Source: Hemicordylus capensis
Lineage: Eukaryota; Chordata; Lepidosauria; Squamata; Cordylidae
Assembly (NCBI RefSeq): GCF_027244095.1
Contig: NC_069670.1
Location: 16,015,320 to 16,079,319 of the forward strand
Direction: 5' to 3'
Length of the DNA: 64,000 nucleotides
This document shows, piece by piece, positions 40,236 to 52,970 of the stretch; the first letter of the stretch is position 1; every line of letters begins with the position of its first letter. The position numbers and the translations under genes are program-made. The notes under the pieces are model-generated. The model was not told the origin of the DNA. It did no database searches and saw only the letters and a program-made list of their open reading frames with translations.

Positions 40236-40271
40236 ATCACTTCTCGGCCTTTTGGCTAAGATCAAGTGTAG
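40236..40271 (+). pseudogene. U2 snRNA 5'-end fragment
   Basis: Thirty-six bases match the first part of vertebrate U2 snRNA (ATCRCTTCTCGGCCTTTTGG, then CTAAGATCAAGTGTAG) with one change near the start. The match stops where U2 would continue TATCTG; here it reads acagtct. It lies immediately beside the LINE fragment, in the opposite direction. It is far too short to be functional. Confidence 0.85.
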
Positions 40272-40274
40272 ACA

Positions 40275-41077
40275 GTCTATGGGAGATGAGCAGGAGATGA
40301 GTTTGAGAAGTCTCTCAGCATCTGAATTATCCGTCTGGAAAAGGTGGTTCTCAAAGATTCACATCCAAAATAGTTCCAATCTCACTCGCTCTCTTTCGCT
40401 CTCTCCACCCCGCATCTCTTGAAGTAGGTTTTTGCCTACCCCAATTCATGCCCCAATAAACTGGGGGGAGGGGAAAACAGTGCTTGCTTTTGCTAGGAGA
40501 GTCTAACTGCTGCCACTTTGCTCCTTGGTGCAGCTGTTCCCCAAGGGTCTGGCTTACCTCCCTGCACACACGCGTGTGTGTGCAGAGGCCTGAAATGGGC
40601 CGAAATGGCCCGATCTTTCATTTAGGAGGGAGGCGGACTCAGGGAAGGAGCTCTTGCCACCGCCGCCTTCCCCGCCTCGGTTTCCCCTTGAGTGGCTGCC
40701 ACGCAGAGGTGGTTGTAAAAGGTAAATTTTAAAAAAGATTTAACTTGCCCCTAACCCTCCCCAAGCCTTCAAGCATGGGGGGCACCTCTGAAGCCCTTCA
40801 GGTCTGGGCTTCAAAATTAGCTAGGTGCGCCCCGACCGTGAGGCAACTTCTTAAAATGGTTATCCCCTGCTTACCGAGCAAAGATCCACCTTTTAAACGT
40901 AGTGATTCTCTTTATTGAACAGGGGGAGAGCAACTGGCCCTCTCCATCCCCAGCACAGCATCCCTCCTGTGGCTGTTACTGGTGTCTATCTTATGTTTCT
41001 TTTTTAGATTATGGGCCCTTTGGGGACAGGGAGCAATTTTGTTTGTTTGTTTGTTGATCTGTATCAACAAACAAACC
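40275..41077. other. Central spacer between the palindrome arms, no gene seen
   Basis: Unassigned sequence within the 39.3-44.2 kb spacer. A GTTT array lies at 41040-41055. No coding signature. Confidence 0.4.
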
Positions 41078-41275
41078 AGCATGGTGTAGTGGTTAGAGTG
41101 CTGGACTAGGACCAGGGAGACCCGAGTTCAAATCCCCATTCAGCCATGATACTAGCTGGGTGACTCTGGGCCAGTCACCTCTCTCTCAGCCTAACCTACT
41201 TCACAGGGTTGTTGTGAGGAGAAACCTAAGTATGTAGTACACTGCTCTGGGCTCCTTGGAGGAAGAGCAGGAGAT
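41078..41275 (+). mobile_element. Sauria-type tRNA-derived SINE
   Basis: The head 'ggtgtagtggttagagtgct' and 'gagttcaaatccc' form tRNA A/B boxes. The body has 'tgggtgactctgggccagtc' and 'cagggttgttgtgagg'. The tail 'gctccttggaggaagagcag' leads into a microsatellite, as in Sauria SINEs of lizards and snakes. Confidence 0.75.
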
Positions 41276-41375
41276 ATAGATATAGATATAGATATAGATA
41301 TAGATATAGATATAGATATAGATATAGATAGATAGATATAGATAGATACACACACACACACACACACACACATAC
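41276..41375 (+). repeat. (GATATA)n and (CA)n microsatellite
   Basis: An array of GATATA/GATA units to about 41347, followed by CA repeats, grown from the 3' end of the SINE. Confidence 0.95.
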
Positions 41376-41478
41376 ACACCACTTTGGAAACTTTTGTTGA
41401 AAAGTGGTATATAAATATTTGTTGTATTCATATTCATAGGGTGGCTCTCTGCTCTACAGTTGTATAGATCATTGTTCA

Positions 41479-41570
41479 ATGATTCCGTTAATGATTCCGT
41501 TAATGATTCCCTTAATGATTCCCTTAATTATTCTGTTAATGATTCCATTAATGATTCCGTTAATTGAAAG
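41479..41570 (+). repeat. 12-bp tandem repeat
   Basis: About seven units of 'aatgattccgtt' with small changes (ccctt, ctgtt, ccatt). Confidence 0.85.
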
Positions 41571-41639
41571 TAAGCTGGAATGTTGATATAGTCTATATAA
41601 TTAATTCTCTAAGCCAGAATTTGTGGGGATGCGTAGGGA

Positions 41640-42880
41640 TGCCTGATGGAACCTTTGCAAGATCCTGCAAGTGTTCCAGCATGCTGCCCCATGCACCAGT
41701 AATGGGTGGCTGGACAGAGGAGGACAGACAGTGGGTGAAGCCTCACTGTCCTGAGCAGCAGGATGGACGCCGGGATGGAGGAGGATGTGCGATGGCCGAG
41801 GACGAGCAACAGGCAATGGGCAAGGACGTGCGAGGAGGACGTGTGATTGGTGGGCAGAACGGAGGAGGACGGGCGGCAAGAGGAGGGCCGGCGGCAGCCA
41901 AAGCCCCAGCACCCTGAGCAGCAGGACCGGAGGAGGGTGGCCCTGTGGGCATAAGGTGGGGAGGGTACTGGGGCAGAAGGTGGGGGAGGGCAGGGGAGAC
42001 TGGGGCAGAAGGTGGAGAACTAACTGGGCCTGAAGGGTGGGTGGGGAACTAACTGGGGCAGAAGGTTAGGGGGAGAACAAACTGAGCCTGAAGGTGGGGG
42101 GAGTGTACTGCCGCACAGATGCTCTGTGCAGGATCAGCTAGTTAACGTTAAAAGCATTTAAGAAACAAACAAAAGCCTACTGAAAGTCCTGCAGTCCCAA
42201 TCAGACCACCCTCTTCCCCCAGTTACTGCTCATTTCCCCAAAAAATGTAGAGAGAGATGATCCAGTCACAGGCATTCATCTCATCCAGCATGGCCTGGAG
42301 GTGGAGAAGGGTTGTTTAAAAAAATCTAACACTGGGATATTTGCAGATCCTTTCCTCGCCAGTAGGTGTTACTAGAAGAGTGTCCAGAGCATCACCTCCC
42401 GTTAGGGCTGTGCACAAGAGTCAATGTTGGGATGAGGTCCGACCTGATCTGAGCCAATACCACAAATGTCAGCAAGGGGTCCTTTGGGCTTTTTAGAATG
42501 TCAGGGTCAGGGTCAGGTTTTTGTCCCACCAAGTGGGATACTCATGGTTTAACCTGGAAGAAAAGTAATGTAACGGAGTGACGGGCCCCCTCCCTATTAC
42601 AACCCATCCCAAGGATGGGACAGGACAAGTCCAGAGGCAGAGATTGGAACAGTGGCAAGATATTTAATATATTTCAACAATCTATATCGAAACGTTTAGC
42701 ATGGGGGATGGGGAAATGCCTTTGTGCCATCCCCTACTGAACAAACTGTGCTGGATCAAAGCTGCACTTCTGGAGATATATTCCGACAGAATTCTTGAGG
42801 TATATTTAGACTATATATTTCCCACTACCCATTCTGTCCTTGCTGCCCCCTTTGCTGGGAACTGCCTCCCCGAAAGCTTC
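41640..42880. other. Central spacer, low-complexity GC-rich part then unassigned
   Basis: 41700-42110 is purine-rich with imperfect repeats of 'ggggcagaaggtgggg' and 'aactaactggg'. 42120-42880 shows nothing I recognise. Frames here look like products of repetition. Confidence 0.45.
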
Positions 42881-42889
42881 AAGGAAGAC

Positions 42890-43195
42890 AGGAATATGGG
42901 AAGCTGCCTTTTACCGAGTCAGACCCTCGGTCCATCTTGCTCAGAACTGTCTTCTACACAGACTGGCAGCAGCTTCTCCAAGGTGGCAGGCAGGAGTCTC
43001 TCTCAGCCCTATCTTGGAGCTGCTGCCAGGGAGGGAATTTGAGACCTTCTGCATGCAAGCAGGCAGGGGCTCTTCCCAGAGCGGCCCCCTCCCCTAAGGG
43101 CAATATCTCACAGTGCTCACACATGTAGTATCCCATTCAAATGCAAACCAGGGTGGACACTGCTTAGCAAAGGAGAACATCCAGCTCTCCTCTCT
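42890..43195 (-). mobile_element. 5S rRNA-headed SINE
   Basis: On the minus strand the head reads 'ttgctaagcagtgtccaccc', then 'tttgcatttgaatgggatac', and the common SINE body and tail follow to 42893. It lies in the unique spacer, so it is an independent insertion of the family. Confidence 0.68.
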
Positions 43196-43794
43196 GTGAT
43201 GCCACCTCTCTCGTTTCCTTCAGACCCCACCTTAAAACCCCTTTTTTCCTACCAAGTCCTTGACCCAACAACCCCATCCTCCCAATCCCCCCGTAACTAC
43301 ACCGAAGGATCTGTGGCTGAAATCATCACACATCCTTACTTCATTTTCCTTGCCCTTACTCTGCTCTCTCCTTTGTCTTGGTATCTAGATTGTAGGCCAC
43401 GTGGGGCAGGGACCTATGCACCCGAAGCACCATGTAAATAGATGGCATCATCTTATTTGTGTTACTGTTCTTATTATTGCTATTTATAGGTTTTGATCAA
43501 AAGAAGAAATGTCATCCTTCCTGCACTCCCCAGCAGATAGGAATGTCAGGTGTTCCTCAATATTTGCAAGTTGTAGAAGTGTTTGGCTAGACACTAAAAG
43601 TATTGTGAATGGACCCTAATCCTTACATGTATAAAGTAGGAGTCTGTCTCCGCTTCTTGATCTTACTGTCCCTCCTCATAATGGGTTGGAGCTCCCCTCA
43701 ACACCTGAGATTTCTGGGGATACCTAGCTGCTGATATTGGAACCTATGAAACTTTAATCTGCTTCAACAAGGTAGTTTTTGTCTCCTTGTGTTG

Positions 43795-44370
43795 GGGGAA
43801 GGACCATAACTCAGTGAAAGAGCATCTGCTATAGATGCAAAAGGTCCCAGTTTCAAGCCCTGGCATCTCTGGGTCAGTACAATATGGGAGAAGGACCACA
43901 GCTCAGTGGAAGAGCATCTGCTTTTCATGCAGAAGGTGCCAGTTTCAATTTCTGGCATCTTCAGGCCAATGCAATATGTCTTGAAGGACCATAGCTCAGA
44001 AGAAGATCAGAAGAAAATAATAACAGCCCTGCTGGATCAGGCCCAAGGCCCATCTAGTCCAGAGTTTTTAACCTTGGGCCCCCAGATGTTGTTGGACTAC
44101 AACTCCTGGGGATTCTGGGAGTAGTAGTCTAACAACATCTGGGGGCCAAAGGTTAAGAAACCCTGATCTAGCCTGTCACACAGTGGCTACCAGGGAGACT
44201 CCCACAGGTTTCAATTCCTGGGTTCAATCCCTAGCGACATCTCCAGGTAGGACAGGGAAAGACTGCTGCCTGATATGGTGGAGAACCACTGCCAGACCAT
44301 GTAGACATTTCTGAGCTAGGTGGACCAATGGTCTGACTCCGTATAAGGCAGGCAGCTTCCTGTGTTCCTA
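43795..44370 (+). mobile_element. SINE with three tandem tRNA-like heads, with nested repeats
   Basis: Heads at about 43800 ('ccataactcagtgaaagagc'), 43895 ('ccacagctcagtggaagagc') and 43988 ('ccatagctcagaagaag') are followed, after a nested repeat and MITE (about 44015-44185), by one body and a tail 'ggcagcttcctgtgttccta'. The tail (44226-44370) is part of the duplicated arm. Confidence 0.6.
44066..44165. mobile_element. Palindromic MITE, well preserved
   Basis: The ends 'tttttaaccttgggccccca' and 'tgggggccaaaggttaagaa' are inverted copies, and the arms meet at 'ctcctggggattctgggag'. This is the most complete copy of the family in the window. Confidence 0.8.
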
Positions 44371-44902
44371 TGTAACAAAACCAACAGATGGCCATTATGA
44401 TGAAAAGTAAGTTTTATTTGGAATGGAAACAAAACAAGGCACGAATCATTCCCAAGGAGCATTAAGCAAAGTGAGTAAGCAACATGGATGAAAGAGACCG
44501 TGCATGTGTGTGAGAGAGGTGGGTGGTTGATATTTCTAGAACATTCTTCCCTCCCACAAGCAATGTTTGCACAGTTTTGCTAGTTCACCTGGGTTCAAAA
44601 TTCAGGTGGCCAAGCTAAATGCTTCTGTTGCCTTTCCTCGTGACTTTGTGCGTGGCCTTTTGAAAGACCTGAATAAAGGAGCCCCAGATGAAGTGCATAA
44701 ATAAAAAGAGAAGTCAAATTGAAAGCAGAGGCAGGAAAGAAAGAGAGCTAGGCCTGGTTTTCAGGGATGCCGAAAACCCCCTTTTCACCCACTGACTCCA
44801 GTTAGGGTAGAGGGCTCTCTGCATATCTAAACCCAGGACTATACATCCCACTGTGGATCTTGGGTCATTCTTCTTCTTCCTAGCTATACAGTCCATGAGA
44901 AT

Positions 44903-45397
44903 TTAGCAAGGGGACAGGCAGACGCTGCCTCTGCGTCCAAGACCTCCACCATAGCGGCGCCCAAGGAGACCGTTGCCGTAGCCATATCCACCATAGCCGT
45001 AACCACCATAACCGCCGTAACTGCCGATGATTCCAGAACCGCCCACAGCACAGGGAGTGTTGCCTCCCACGGAGACGGGCTCACAGCTAGCGGACAGGAT
45101 GGGTCCTGGGATGGTCACAACAGAGGCGGGTGGCTGAATCACAATCTCCGCTGGGGGGATCTGGTTGATGCAGGAAGGGAAGACTCCAGCCAGGGTGCCC
45201 AGGTTGCCAGAAGTTTCAGCCCGTCCACCAGCACCGTAGCCATAGCCAAGACTTCCATAGCCCTAGCCGAGACCTCCGTAGCCGAGACCTCCGTAGCCGC
45301 CACTGCAGAGACTCCCTCAGAGACCTGCTGATCCAAAGCCAACGACGGGGGTGGAAGTGCAGGATGGGACGGTGCAGGATGGTCCACAGAAAGTCAT
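44903..45397 (-). pseudogene. Beta-keratin with two in-frame stops, gene 5
   Basis: It mirrors gene 4 and opens MTFCGPSCTVPSCTSTPVVG, 165 codons with the stop. Codon 27 is TGA (45319-45317), at the same site as in gene 4. Codon 45 is TAG (45265-45263), where gene 4 has TAT. Gene 4's second stop is TAC here. Core CINQIPPAEIVIQPPASVV and tail GRRGSVCLSPC are preserved. The Gly/Tyr tail is six residues shorter than in gene 4. Exon 2 starts at 45418 after GCATTCTTTCAG. Confidence 0.9.
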
Positions 45398-47068
45398 GTC
45401 TGGTGAGTAGGGGTGAGTCTGAAAGAATGCAAGAGGGAGCACAAATTATATGATCCATGAGAAATGCCACGAAGGGCACAGATTCAGGTGTGACTCAGTA
45501 CTCGGCAGCTTCCTATATGGAAGGGAAGCACTAATGATACAGTCCTTGAGAAATGATTCACTCAGAGTTCCTCTATAACTGGGCTGCACTGCTTTGGCCT
45601 GCCAGCTGTTGGTGGAATACAACTCCCAACATCCACAGCCACAGTGGCTAACAGTAAGGGATGCTGGGAGTTGTAGTCCCCCATCTGCAGGAGGGTGGAA
45701 GCTGTGCAGCCCTGTTCTACAGCAAAGGATGCCGGGAGAAAGAAATTTCAGGCACTGGAAAATGATCATGCCTGATGGGTGCTTTTCTGTCAAGCTAGTG
45801 GATTCTGAGTATCCCAAATGTATACTAGCTGTAGACTTCTGAAGATCTCTTCTTAGAGAATCAGTGCCTTGGTCCACCTTGCCTACTGCTCTGAGGCTTT
45901 GGGCTGAGGACAGGATGGCACAAACTGGCCCACATTAAGCCACCTCTGAGTGATGGTGGCCCACATTAAACCAGCTCTGAGGGATGTACGTGACACAACA
46001 CAGCAAAGAAAGCAATCACATTATATATAGGACCTCCATCTGGATACATCTGTGAGGGAGCCAATGGGCCCTCAGAGCACAGTGTGTTAAGGAAATTGAA
46101 GTAAACCATCAAAGGTAACCTATCTTCTGTCTTCTGGGACGCAGGCTATACCACACTAGAAGAGCCCCTGCCTGGCAAGAAGAAGTTCTCACATTCAGTT
46201 CCTGAGATTGTGGAAGGTGGAGACATCATTTGAGCAAATTCTCCAATGTTTCTCTTTGGGAGGAACCTCCAAATCCCTACTCAAATTTCACTTTGGCAAT
46301 GTTGGTTCCAAAGACCCCTGCCTGGCACCCTGGAGAACTGCTGCTAGGAAGTTGAGACAATCACAAGCTAGCTGGACTAAGGGTCTGGTTCTGTAGGAGG
46401 CCATTTACTTGCTTCCTGTGTTTGGGGATGGGGCTGTGGCCCCATGGCAGAGAACCGGATTTGCATGCAGAAGGTCCCAGGCAGCATCTCCACTTAGGGC
46501 TGGGAAAGACTCCTGCCTGGAACCTGAGAGAGCCACTGCCAGTCAGCTAGATGGACCAAAGGTCTGACTCAGTAGAAGGCAGCTTCCTATGTTCTGCTTG
46601 ACCAAGTTTGGTCTTCCGGGATTAAGCCCAGATATTATTCACCCCTTGACAACAGCCATCTCCACCACTCCAAAAGCATGATAATAATTTCATAGCAGTG
46701 TCAACTGTCATGGCTTCCTCCAAGGAATCCTGGGAAATGTTGTTTGGATTCCATTCGAGGTCCCTAGCCCCTTCTCAGACAACAAAAATCCCTTAGGTTT
46801 CATGGGGAGAAAGGATAACAAACTAATTTAAAGTGTGTAAGTTAGATACACCCAAAGAAGCCCAAACGTGAGGAGAATGTTTAGCTTCTCAGCCAACATC
46901 TGGACCATCCGAAGACTCAAAACACCCCCAGAAATATATTGGGCGATGAATCCAAGAACCCCATAGCACAAGATGGAAACGCAAGCAACCATCTCATGAG
47001 GCTAACCATCTCAGTGAAATCATATTTCAGGAAGTATAAATGAAACGGCTTGAGCAAGCCAAGCTTAC

Positions 47069-47149
47069 CTGTTCCTCGAAGGAGTAGGAAGGCAAGAGAA
47101 GGCAAGAGATGAGTTGATGGTTGAGTGTGGAGAGACGGAGGCTTTTATA
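47069..47149 (-). promoter_or_regulatory. Pseudogene 5 TATA box and non-coding exon 1
   Basis: TATAAAAG on the minus strand around 47149-47144; likely start near 47119. Exon 1 ends at 47069 before GTAAGC (47068-47063). The intron runs to 45419. It carries a SINE at about 46424-46600. Confidence 0.75.
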
Positions 47150-47367
47150 CCCTGCTCACAGTGTCCTTAATGGCTGAGAGACGCCCCTTTGCACTCATGA
47201 TCTTAATTTTGGTGGGCGCCCCATTGGACATTGTGTGGGATACAGATAAATTTCATACAAATGTTTAGCTAGTGTTGATATCAAAGAAAGAAATGAATGA
47301 TATTCTAAAAGGGACGAAGGAGATAGGAACATAGAAAGTTGCCTTTATAATGGTCAGACCTGTGAAC

Positions 47368-47507
47368 TAGGGGTGTGCAGCTGGTCTGGTTTGGTTCGAA
47401 TCAGACCGGGCCAGTTCGTGAACCCCCCGAATGGGACGGTGGGGTTCAGTCCAGGGTCAGACTTAACACTGAACTGGTTCGACACTGAACATGTTTGCAC
47501 ATCCCTA
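47368..47507. mobile_element. Non-autonomous hAT element, mirror copy
   Basis: TAGGGGTGTGC at one end and GCACATCCCTA at the other, flanked by CTGTGAAC on both sides (47360-47367 and 47508-47515). It is the same insertion as 36027-36181. Confidence 0.88.
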
Positions 47508-47584
47508 CTGTGAACCCAGCACCTTCTACATACAAACTAGAAGCTCTACCACTGAGCTTTGGACCTCTCCCCAAAAATGGAATA

Positions 47585-48135
47585 GGATAGGTGCACAGGA
47601 AGCAGCCTTATACTTAGTTAGGTCATTGGTCCACCTCACTCAGTATTGTCTACACGAGGGCTGATCAACTTCGGCCCTCCAGCTGTGCTTGTACCACAAC
47701 TCCCATAATCCCCAGCCACAATGGCCAATATGAAGGGATTCTGGGAGTTGAAGGCTAACATCTGAAGGATGGTCAGAGTGGAGCAGACCTGGTCTACACT
47801 GACTGGGAGTGGCTCTCCAAGGTTTCATGCAGGCGTTTTTCCCAGCCCTACCTGGAAATGCTGAGAGCCAGGGATGGAATCTGGGGCCTCTTGCATGCAA
47901 AGCAGCAGATGTTCAACCACTGAGCGGTGTGCTTTCAACCTGAATTGTATTGACCTGGAGATGTTGGGGATTGAACCTGGAAAGTCCTGCACCTAAAGTG
48001 GATGGTTTCCCACCAAGCTACGATCATTCTTCTATAAAGTATTGACGTAGAGATGTCAGGGAATGAAAATGGGACATCCTGCATGAAAAGCAGACACATT
48101 TACACTGAGCTTTGGTCCTTCAACCCACACTGAGC
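47585..48135 (-). mobile_element. Three-headed SINE with MITE, mirror copy
   Basis: Inverse counterpart of 35405-35945, including the nested MITE (about 47655-47795). Confidence 0.62.
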
Positions 48136-48214
48136 TGCATCCTCATCCCTCTGCCACTATTGGTTAGAGTCTCCATCTCTTTCCTGATAAATTAAAGCTA
48201 AGTGGACTCTATTT

Positions 48215-48232
48215 GGCTGGGTTTCGCTTCAC
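48215..48232. other. Empty target site of the hAT insertion
   Basis: The sequence 'ctatttggctgggtttcgc' is the uninterrupted complement of the B locus on either side of the 9.75-kb element, with a single copy of TTTGGCTG. It shows the pre-insertion state. Confidence 0.9.
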
Positions 48233-48239
48233 CCTTGAA

Positions 48240-51200
48240 ACAAATGCACCCCCCACCCTGTTATTAACACACTTGAGCAGATGTCTGAAGAAAACCATCT
48301 TCCTGTGTGCCTTCCAGGCCGATGTGCTAACTGAGCTTTATTCTCATGCGACAGTCCTCGGTAGGGAAATCAAAGAGTTGCACAATATGACGTCGGAATT
48401 ATAAAAAATGATTATGAAGAAACTGTGACTGCTGCCAGATGGGAACAGCGATATCATATGGGAGGTGGCTCCCTTGAGCTTAGAAAACCACTTGAGTAAA
48501 AGATTCTAAGCTCCTCAAGGGGAAACATGCAAGGTAGCTTTGATGCTCCGAGGATGTGGATGTAATAGAGGACAGAATCCTTAATGCAGGTTGTTAGCTG
48601 AACAGCCTAATTCTTAACAGGCAGATCATGAAGTCAGCAGTGCTCAATGGTGTGAGGAGACAAGCAGTTTGTGGCCAAGCTGACGCTTTGATGTTTTCCA
48701 CTTCCTGCTGGGTGTCAAGCATTTGGGTTTCCTGCCTCCCAAATGGTCAACCTGCACAGAAACAAGAAATGGGCTCGGACCCCAAAGGGTGCATTATCCC
48801 ATCAGGCCTTCTGTCCCAGCTTGCAGTACCTCATTCATCACTTTATTTCGCTCCGGGTGCAATTATCTGCCCCCAAAGAAAATGGGTTTCTGCGCATCTG
48901 GGCTCCTAGTCATACCCCTCAACTAAAGGAGGTGACTATTTCCCCAATCCCCATGGTTAAAAGCAAGAGACGCTTAAAAATAAATATTAAATAATTAAAA
49001 TAAATAAATAAATAAATGAGGGGGTAAGTCTCTTCCGCTTAGTAAGGGGGAGAGCAACTGTCCCTCTTCAGCCCAGCCTGGCATCCTTGCCCTCAGTGGA
49101 TATTCTTGGTGTTTCCCTTGAGTTTCTCTTCAGATTAGGAGGTCTTTGGGACAGAGATCCATCTTCAGGTCTTCTTCTGACACCCAGTATGAGAATCCTC
49201 AGTAGGCCAGGGGGCACGTTCTTAAAATGGCATCTCTCTTCTGCTTAGCAGGGGGAGAGCTGCCAGGGATTGAACCAGGGACCTGAAAAATTATCTTTCA
49301 CTGAGCTACAGCCCCATCCCCTTATGAGAATCTGTCTTCTACTGAAGGCTGAGCTGGATGGATCATTGGTCCATCTAGCTCAGTATTTTCGATACTGATT
49401 GGTAGTGATTTCGCCAAAGTTTCAGGCAGGAGTCTTTCCCAGCCATACCTGGAGATTGAACCTGGGACCTTCTTTGGGCAAAACAAATGCTCTCACATCA
49501 TGCCACAGCCCCACCACCTCCTCCTGACCTGAAAGGACTAGGGGCCATTAGCAAAAAGATGCCGTTGACTGCTAAGCTTTCAGAGAGAAAGATCGGGCTG
49601 CCATAGTGTCATTTTGCCCCTCTGGGGCTTGTTGTCTGTATAGTCATCATCCAGGGCTGCTGATGGGCTGGTTTTGGAAATCAGTGTGATGCATTCAAGG
49701 TTGAGGGTAGGACCAGTTTCCGGCTTGTATGGTAATTAAGAACATTACTTCTCTTAATCTGGGCTCTGATCTTTTAAAATTAGCTTGACAACAACAAACC
49801 ATCCAAACAGCAAATATTTGTACAGGGTAAAACTTCAGGGCACACTAAATGTGGTGTCTTTGAGATGCAGATAAGAAAATGAATCAAGAGGCCAGAGGTT
49901 CCAGAGATGAGTAAATACTTGCAGAGCAGTAAGCCAAATTCCCATTCCCAGTTTGGATAACTTTATGGAGGAGAGATCTATCAGTGGCTACCTGTCGCAG
50001 GGCTGTGGGCCGCCTTCAGCCTCAAAGGCAGGATGCCTCTGAGTACCAGTTGCAGGGGAGTAACAACAGGAGAGAGGGTATGCCCTCAACTACTACCTGT
50101 GGCTTCAAGCGGCAGCTGGTGGGCCAATGTGCAAAACAGGATGCTGGACTAGATGGGCCTTGGGCCTGATCCAGCAGGGCTGTTCTTATGTTCTTATGCA
50201 CACACACACAAACACAAACACACACACACACATGCAAATAAGGACCCACAACAAATGTTGCAGTATATTCCTGGTGTCCCTGCATTCCCTGAGCACGGTG
50301 AAGGTTTTAGACACCAGCCACCTTAAGTGGCACAGCAGGGACATGCTTGACTAACAAGCAGAAAGTTGCCAGTTGGAATCCCTGCTGCTCCTATATCGGG
50401 CAGCAGTGATATAGGAAAATGCTGAAAAGCATCATCTCATACTGCGTGGGAGGAGGCAATGTTAAAACCCTCCTGTATTCTACCAAAGAAAACCACAGGG
50501 GTCAGTGGATGCAGGGAGTCGACTTGATGGCACATTTGATGGTGCCATCGACTTGATGGCACACTTTATCCCCACAGAAGCAGAAGGGTTTGTGAATCAA
50601 GTGGCCACTGTAGCAGGGAATCATGGGAATTGTCTTCCAACAATGGCAGGATGGCCAAAGTTGTGCAGCCCGGCTTTATGGGGAGCATATGAAGGTCCTT
50701 TGAATCAAGTCAAAGCTCCATCTTTGAATCAAAGCCAAGCTCCATCTTTGAATCAAAGCCAAAGCTCCATCTCTGAATCAAAGCCAAAGCTCCATCTCTG
50801 AATCAAAGCCAAAGCTCCATTTTTGAATCAAAGCCAAAGCTCCATCTTGAATCAAAGCCAAAGCTCCATCTTTGAATCAAAGCTCCATTTCTTGTCTAGC
50901 ATCTTCCTTTCCACAGTGGCCAATCAGATGCTTCCAGGAAGCCCACCATCCAGGGCAGGAAGGCATAGCCCACTTTCCCTATGGTTTCTCAATGAGCAAG
51001 AAGGTTTCCGTGAAGGTTCTGTGATAGCATTCAAATATCTTTCAACACTTGGTGGCACTTTATTTCAAAGAAACTTTGTTTATGTATTTATATATGGCTT
51101 TTGAGTGCATCTGTTTGATAGGTATTTTATTTGTGATTGGGATCAGTATCCTGATAGTGACATTATTTAATGTTTATAAATGAATAAATTGTGGTATCAT

Positions 51201-52880
51201 AGGATCCATTTTATCCATATTTCTTGATTATGAGTTTCTATTTGGGGTTTTATTTGTTTGTTTGTTTGTTTGTTTGTTTGTTTTGTATAATCCTCAAGAT
51301 AGGGACAGTCTGTTTAGGCAATAATGAGCAATATGGATTTACTGAGCTAGATGGACCAACCGTCTGACTCAGTATAAGGCAGCTTCCTATGTTCCTATGA
51401 AAGAAAAGGGGAAGAGGATGCATATATGAGGGGGATGCCATTTTGTGCCCTCCTTCAGGTGAACCATAGCAGTCCTTGTGGTAATGAATAGGATCGGTTT
51501 TTTCAATTCAATTTGTACCCAAATTGAATCACCCAATTTGGCCAGCTAGTACAGAGGTTATTTGTTTTCTCCACAAATCTCCCAAAACAGGTAGATTCAG
51601 GTACACATCAGTTTGCACCCAAAACGATTTGCACAGAGAGCAGGCACAGGCAGTGATTCTCTCAGCAGCAGCAAGGGGGTGGAAAAAAAATTCTCTTCTC
51701 TTTTCCTCAATCTGAAAAGCAGGAACTAAAAGCATCAAATCCACTCCAGGCAGCAGGCAGGCAAAGCCAAGCTCAGCTCCTCTGGCTGTCTCTTTCTTTC
51801 TCTCTCTTCTTCCATGGGTCAGAAAGGCAGAATGGTGGCTGCCTGCCTCCTTAAATACATTTTAAAACCCCTCCTTCAAACTCCCCCCACCCTTGTCCCT
51901 TCTTTGACTCTTCCCCTAGCCAATATGGGGTCAGTCACCCCTGGCAACACAAGATTTGAATGGAAACGAGCCAATCTGAAATCAGGGGGGGAATCACCAG
52001 GCGGTTGTTGCACACTGTAAGTCACCAATCTGAAGCTTGGGAGGGTGGGATTTTAAAAAAGAATTACCTGAAACCAAATGGAGACAGCAAGAGGGATCGC
52101 CACAAAATGGAGGTCTGAATCGACAAATCTTTCGGGTCCAAAATCTGGGTGGTGTTTTTAACCCAAATCTGGCCAGCTAGCACAGGGGCAATTTGTTTTG
52201 TCCACAAATCACCACAAACAGGTAGATTCGGGTACAAATCGTTTTGTACCCGAATCGATTCTCAGATCCCTAGAAATGAGCATGAATTGTCCTCTCTGCT
52301 GAGCAGGGTTCACCTTTTCTGCATTGGATGGATGACTAGCAGTGTTCCCTGTACCAAGGACTCCCCGATGCTGTGGAATACAACTCCCATCATTCCCAGG
52401 GGCAGTGTGCTTGGGCTGGGAATGATGGGAGCTGTAGGCCAGAACATTTGGAAATCCCGGTTACCGGGAATGCTGCAGCAAAGGTCTTGGACTGCCACTG
52501 AACATGGGGGCATTATATGCCCTCCAGTGCTTGTTGGACTACAACAGCCATCATCCACACCACAGTGGCCAATCATCAAGGATGATGGGAGTTGTAGTCC
52601 AACAAAGAGCGGGCATGCCAAAATTGTGCAGCCTTGTGTTCGATGAATATCTAAATCATTCCAGGAAACAGTAAGAGAAAAAGAGATCATGGAGATGAAG
52701 AGGAAAAGAGGGCTGGATAGACCCATGAGGTATTAAGTTGTAGCATGAAATGTTGATTATGTTCCTGGCAGGCTGCATAATAAAGTTAACTGGTGTTAAG
52801 ATGAACCCACAATAATGTCTTGGCAGGCTGATTCATCCCTCAGGCATCATGGGGGTGTCTTGTAACTACTACCGTTTGGG
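48240..52880. other. A2 intergenic segment before gene 6
   Basis: No gene is visible. From 48613 it repeats A1 1-4265, with the same BovB-tailed SINE (50328-50574), minisatellite (50702-50887), hAT-like element (51489-52272) and palindromic MITEs (about 52375-52439 and 52531-52605). Confidence 0.8.
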
Positions 52881-52890
52881 GCCAAAATTG

Positions 52891-52970
52891 TATAAAAGTG
52901 CTCTGAGAGAGATCTCTACAGCTTCCCCTGACAAACTCTCCCTCTCGACTTCTTCTCAGAGGAGCAGCAG
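52891..52970 (+). promoter_or_regulatory. Gene 6 TATA box and non-coding exon 1
   Basis: TATAAAAG at 52891; exon 1 ends at 52970 before GTAAGACC. Two bases just upstream of the box differ from gene 1. Confidence 0.8.

Noticed and set aside
40236-40271. A functional U2 snRNA gene.
   Set aside because: Only the first 36 bases are present; the branch-site pairing region onward and the 3' stems are missing.
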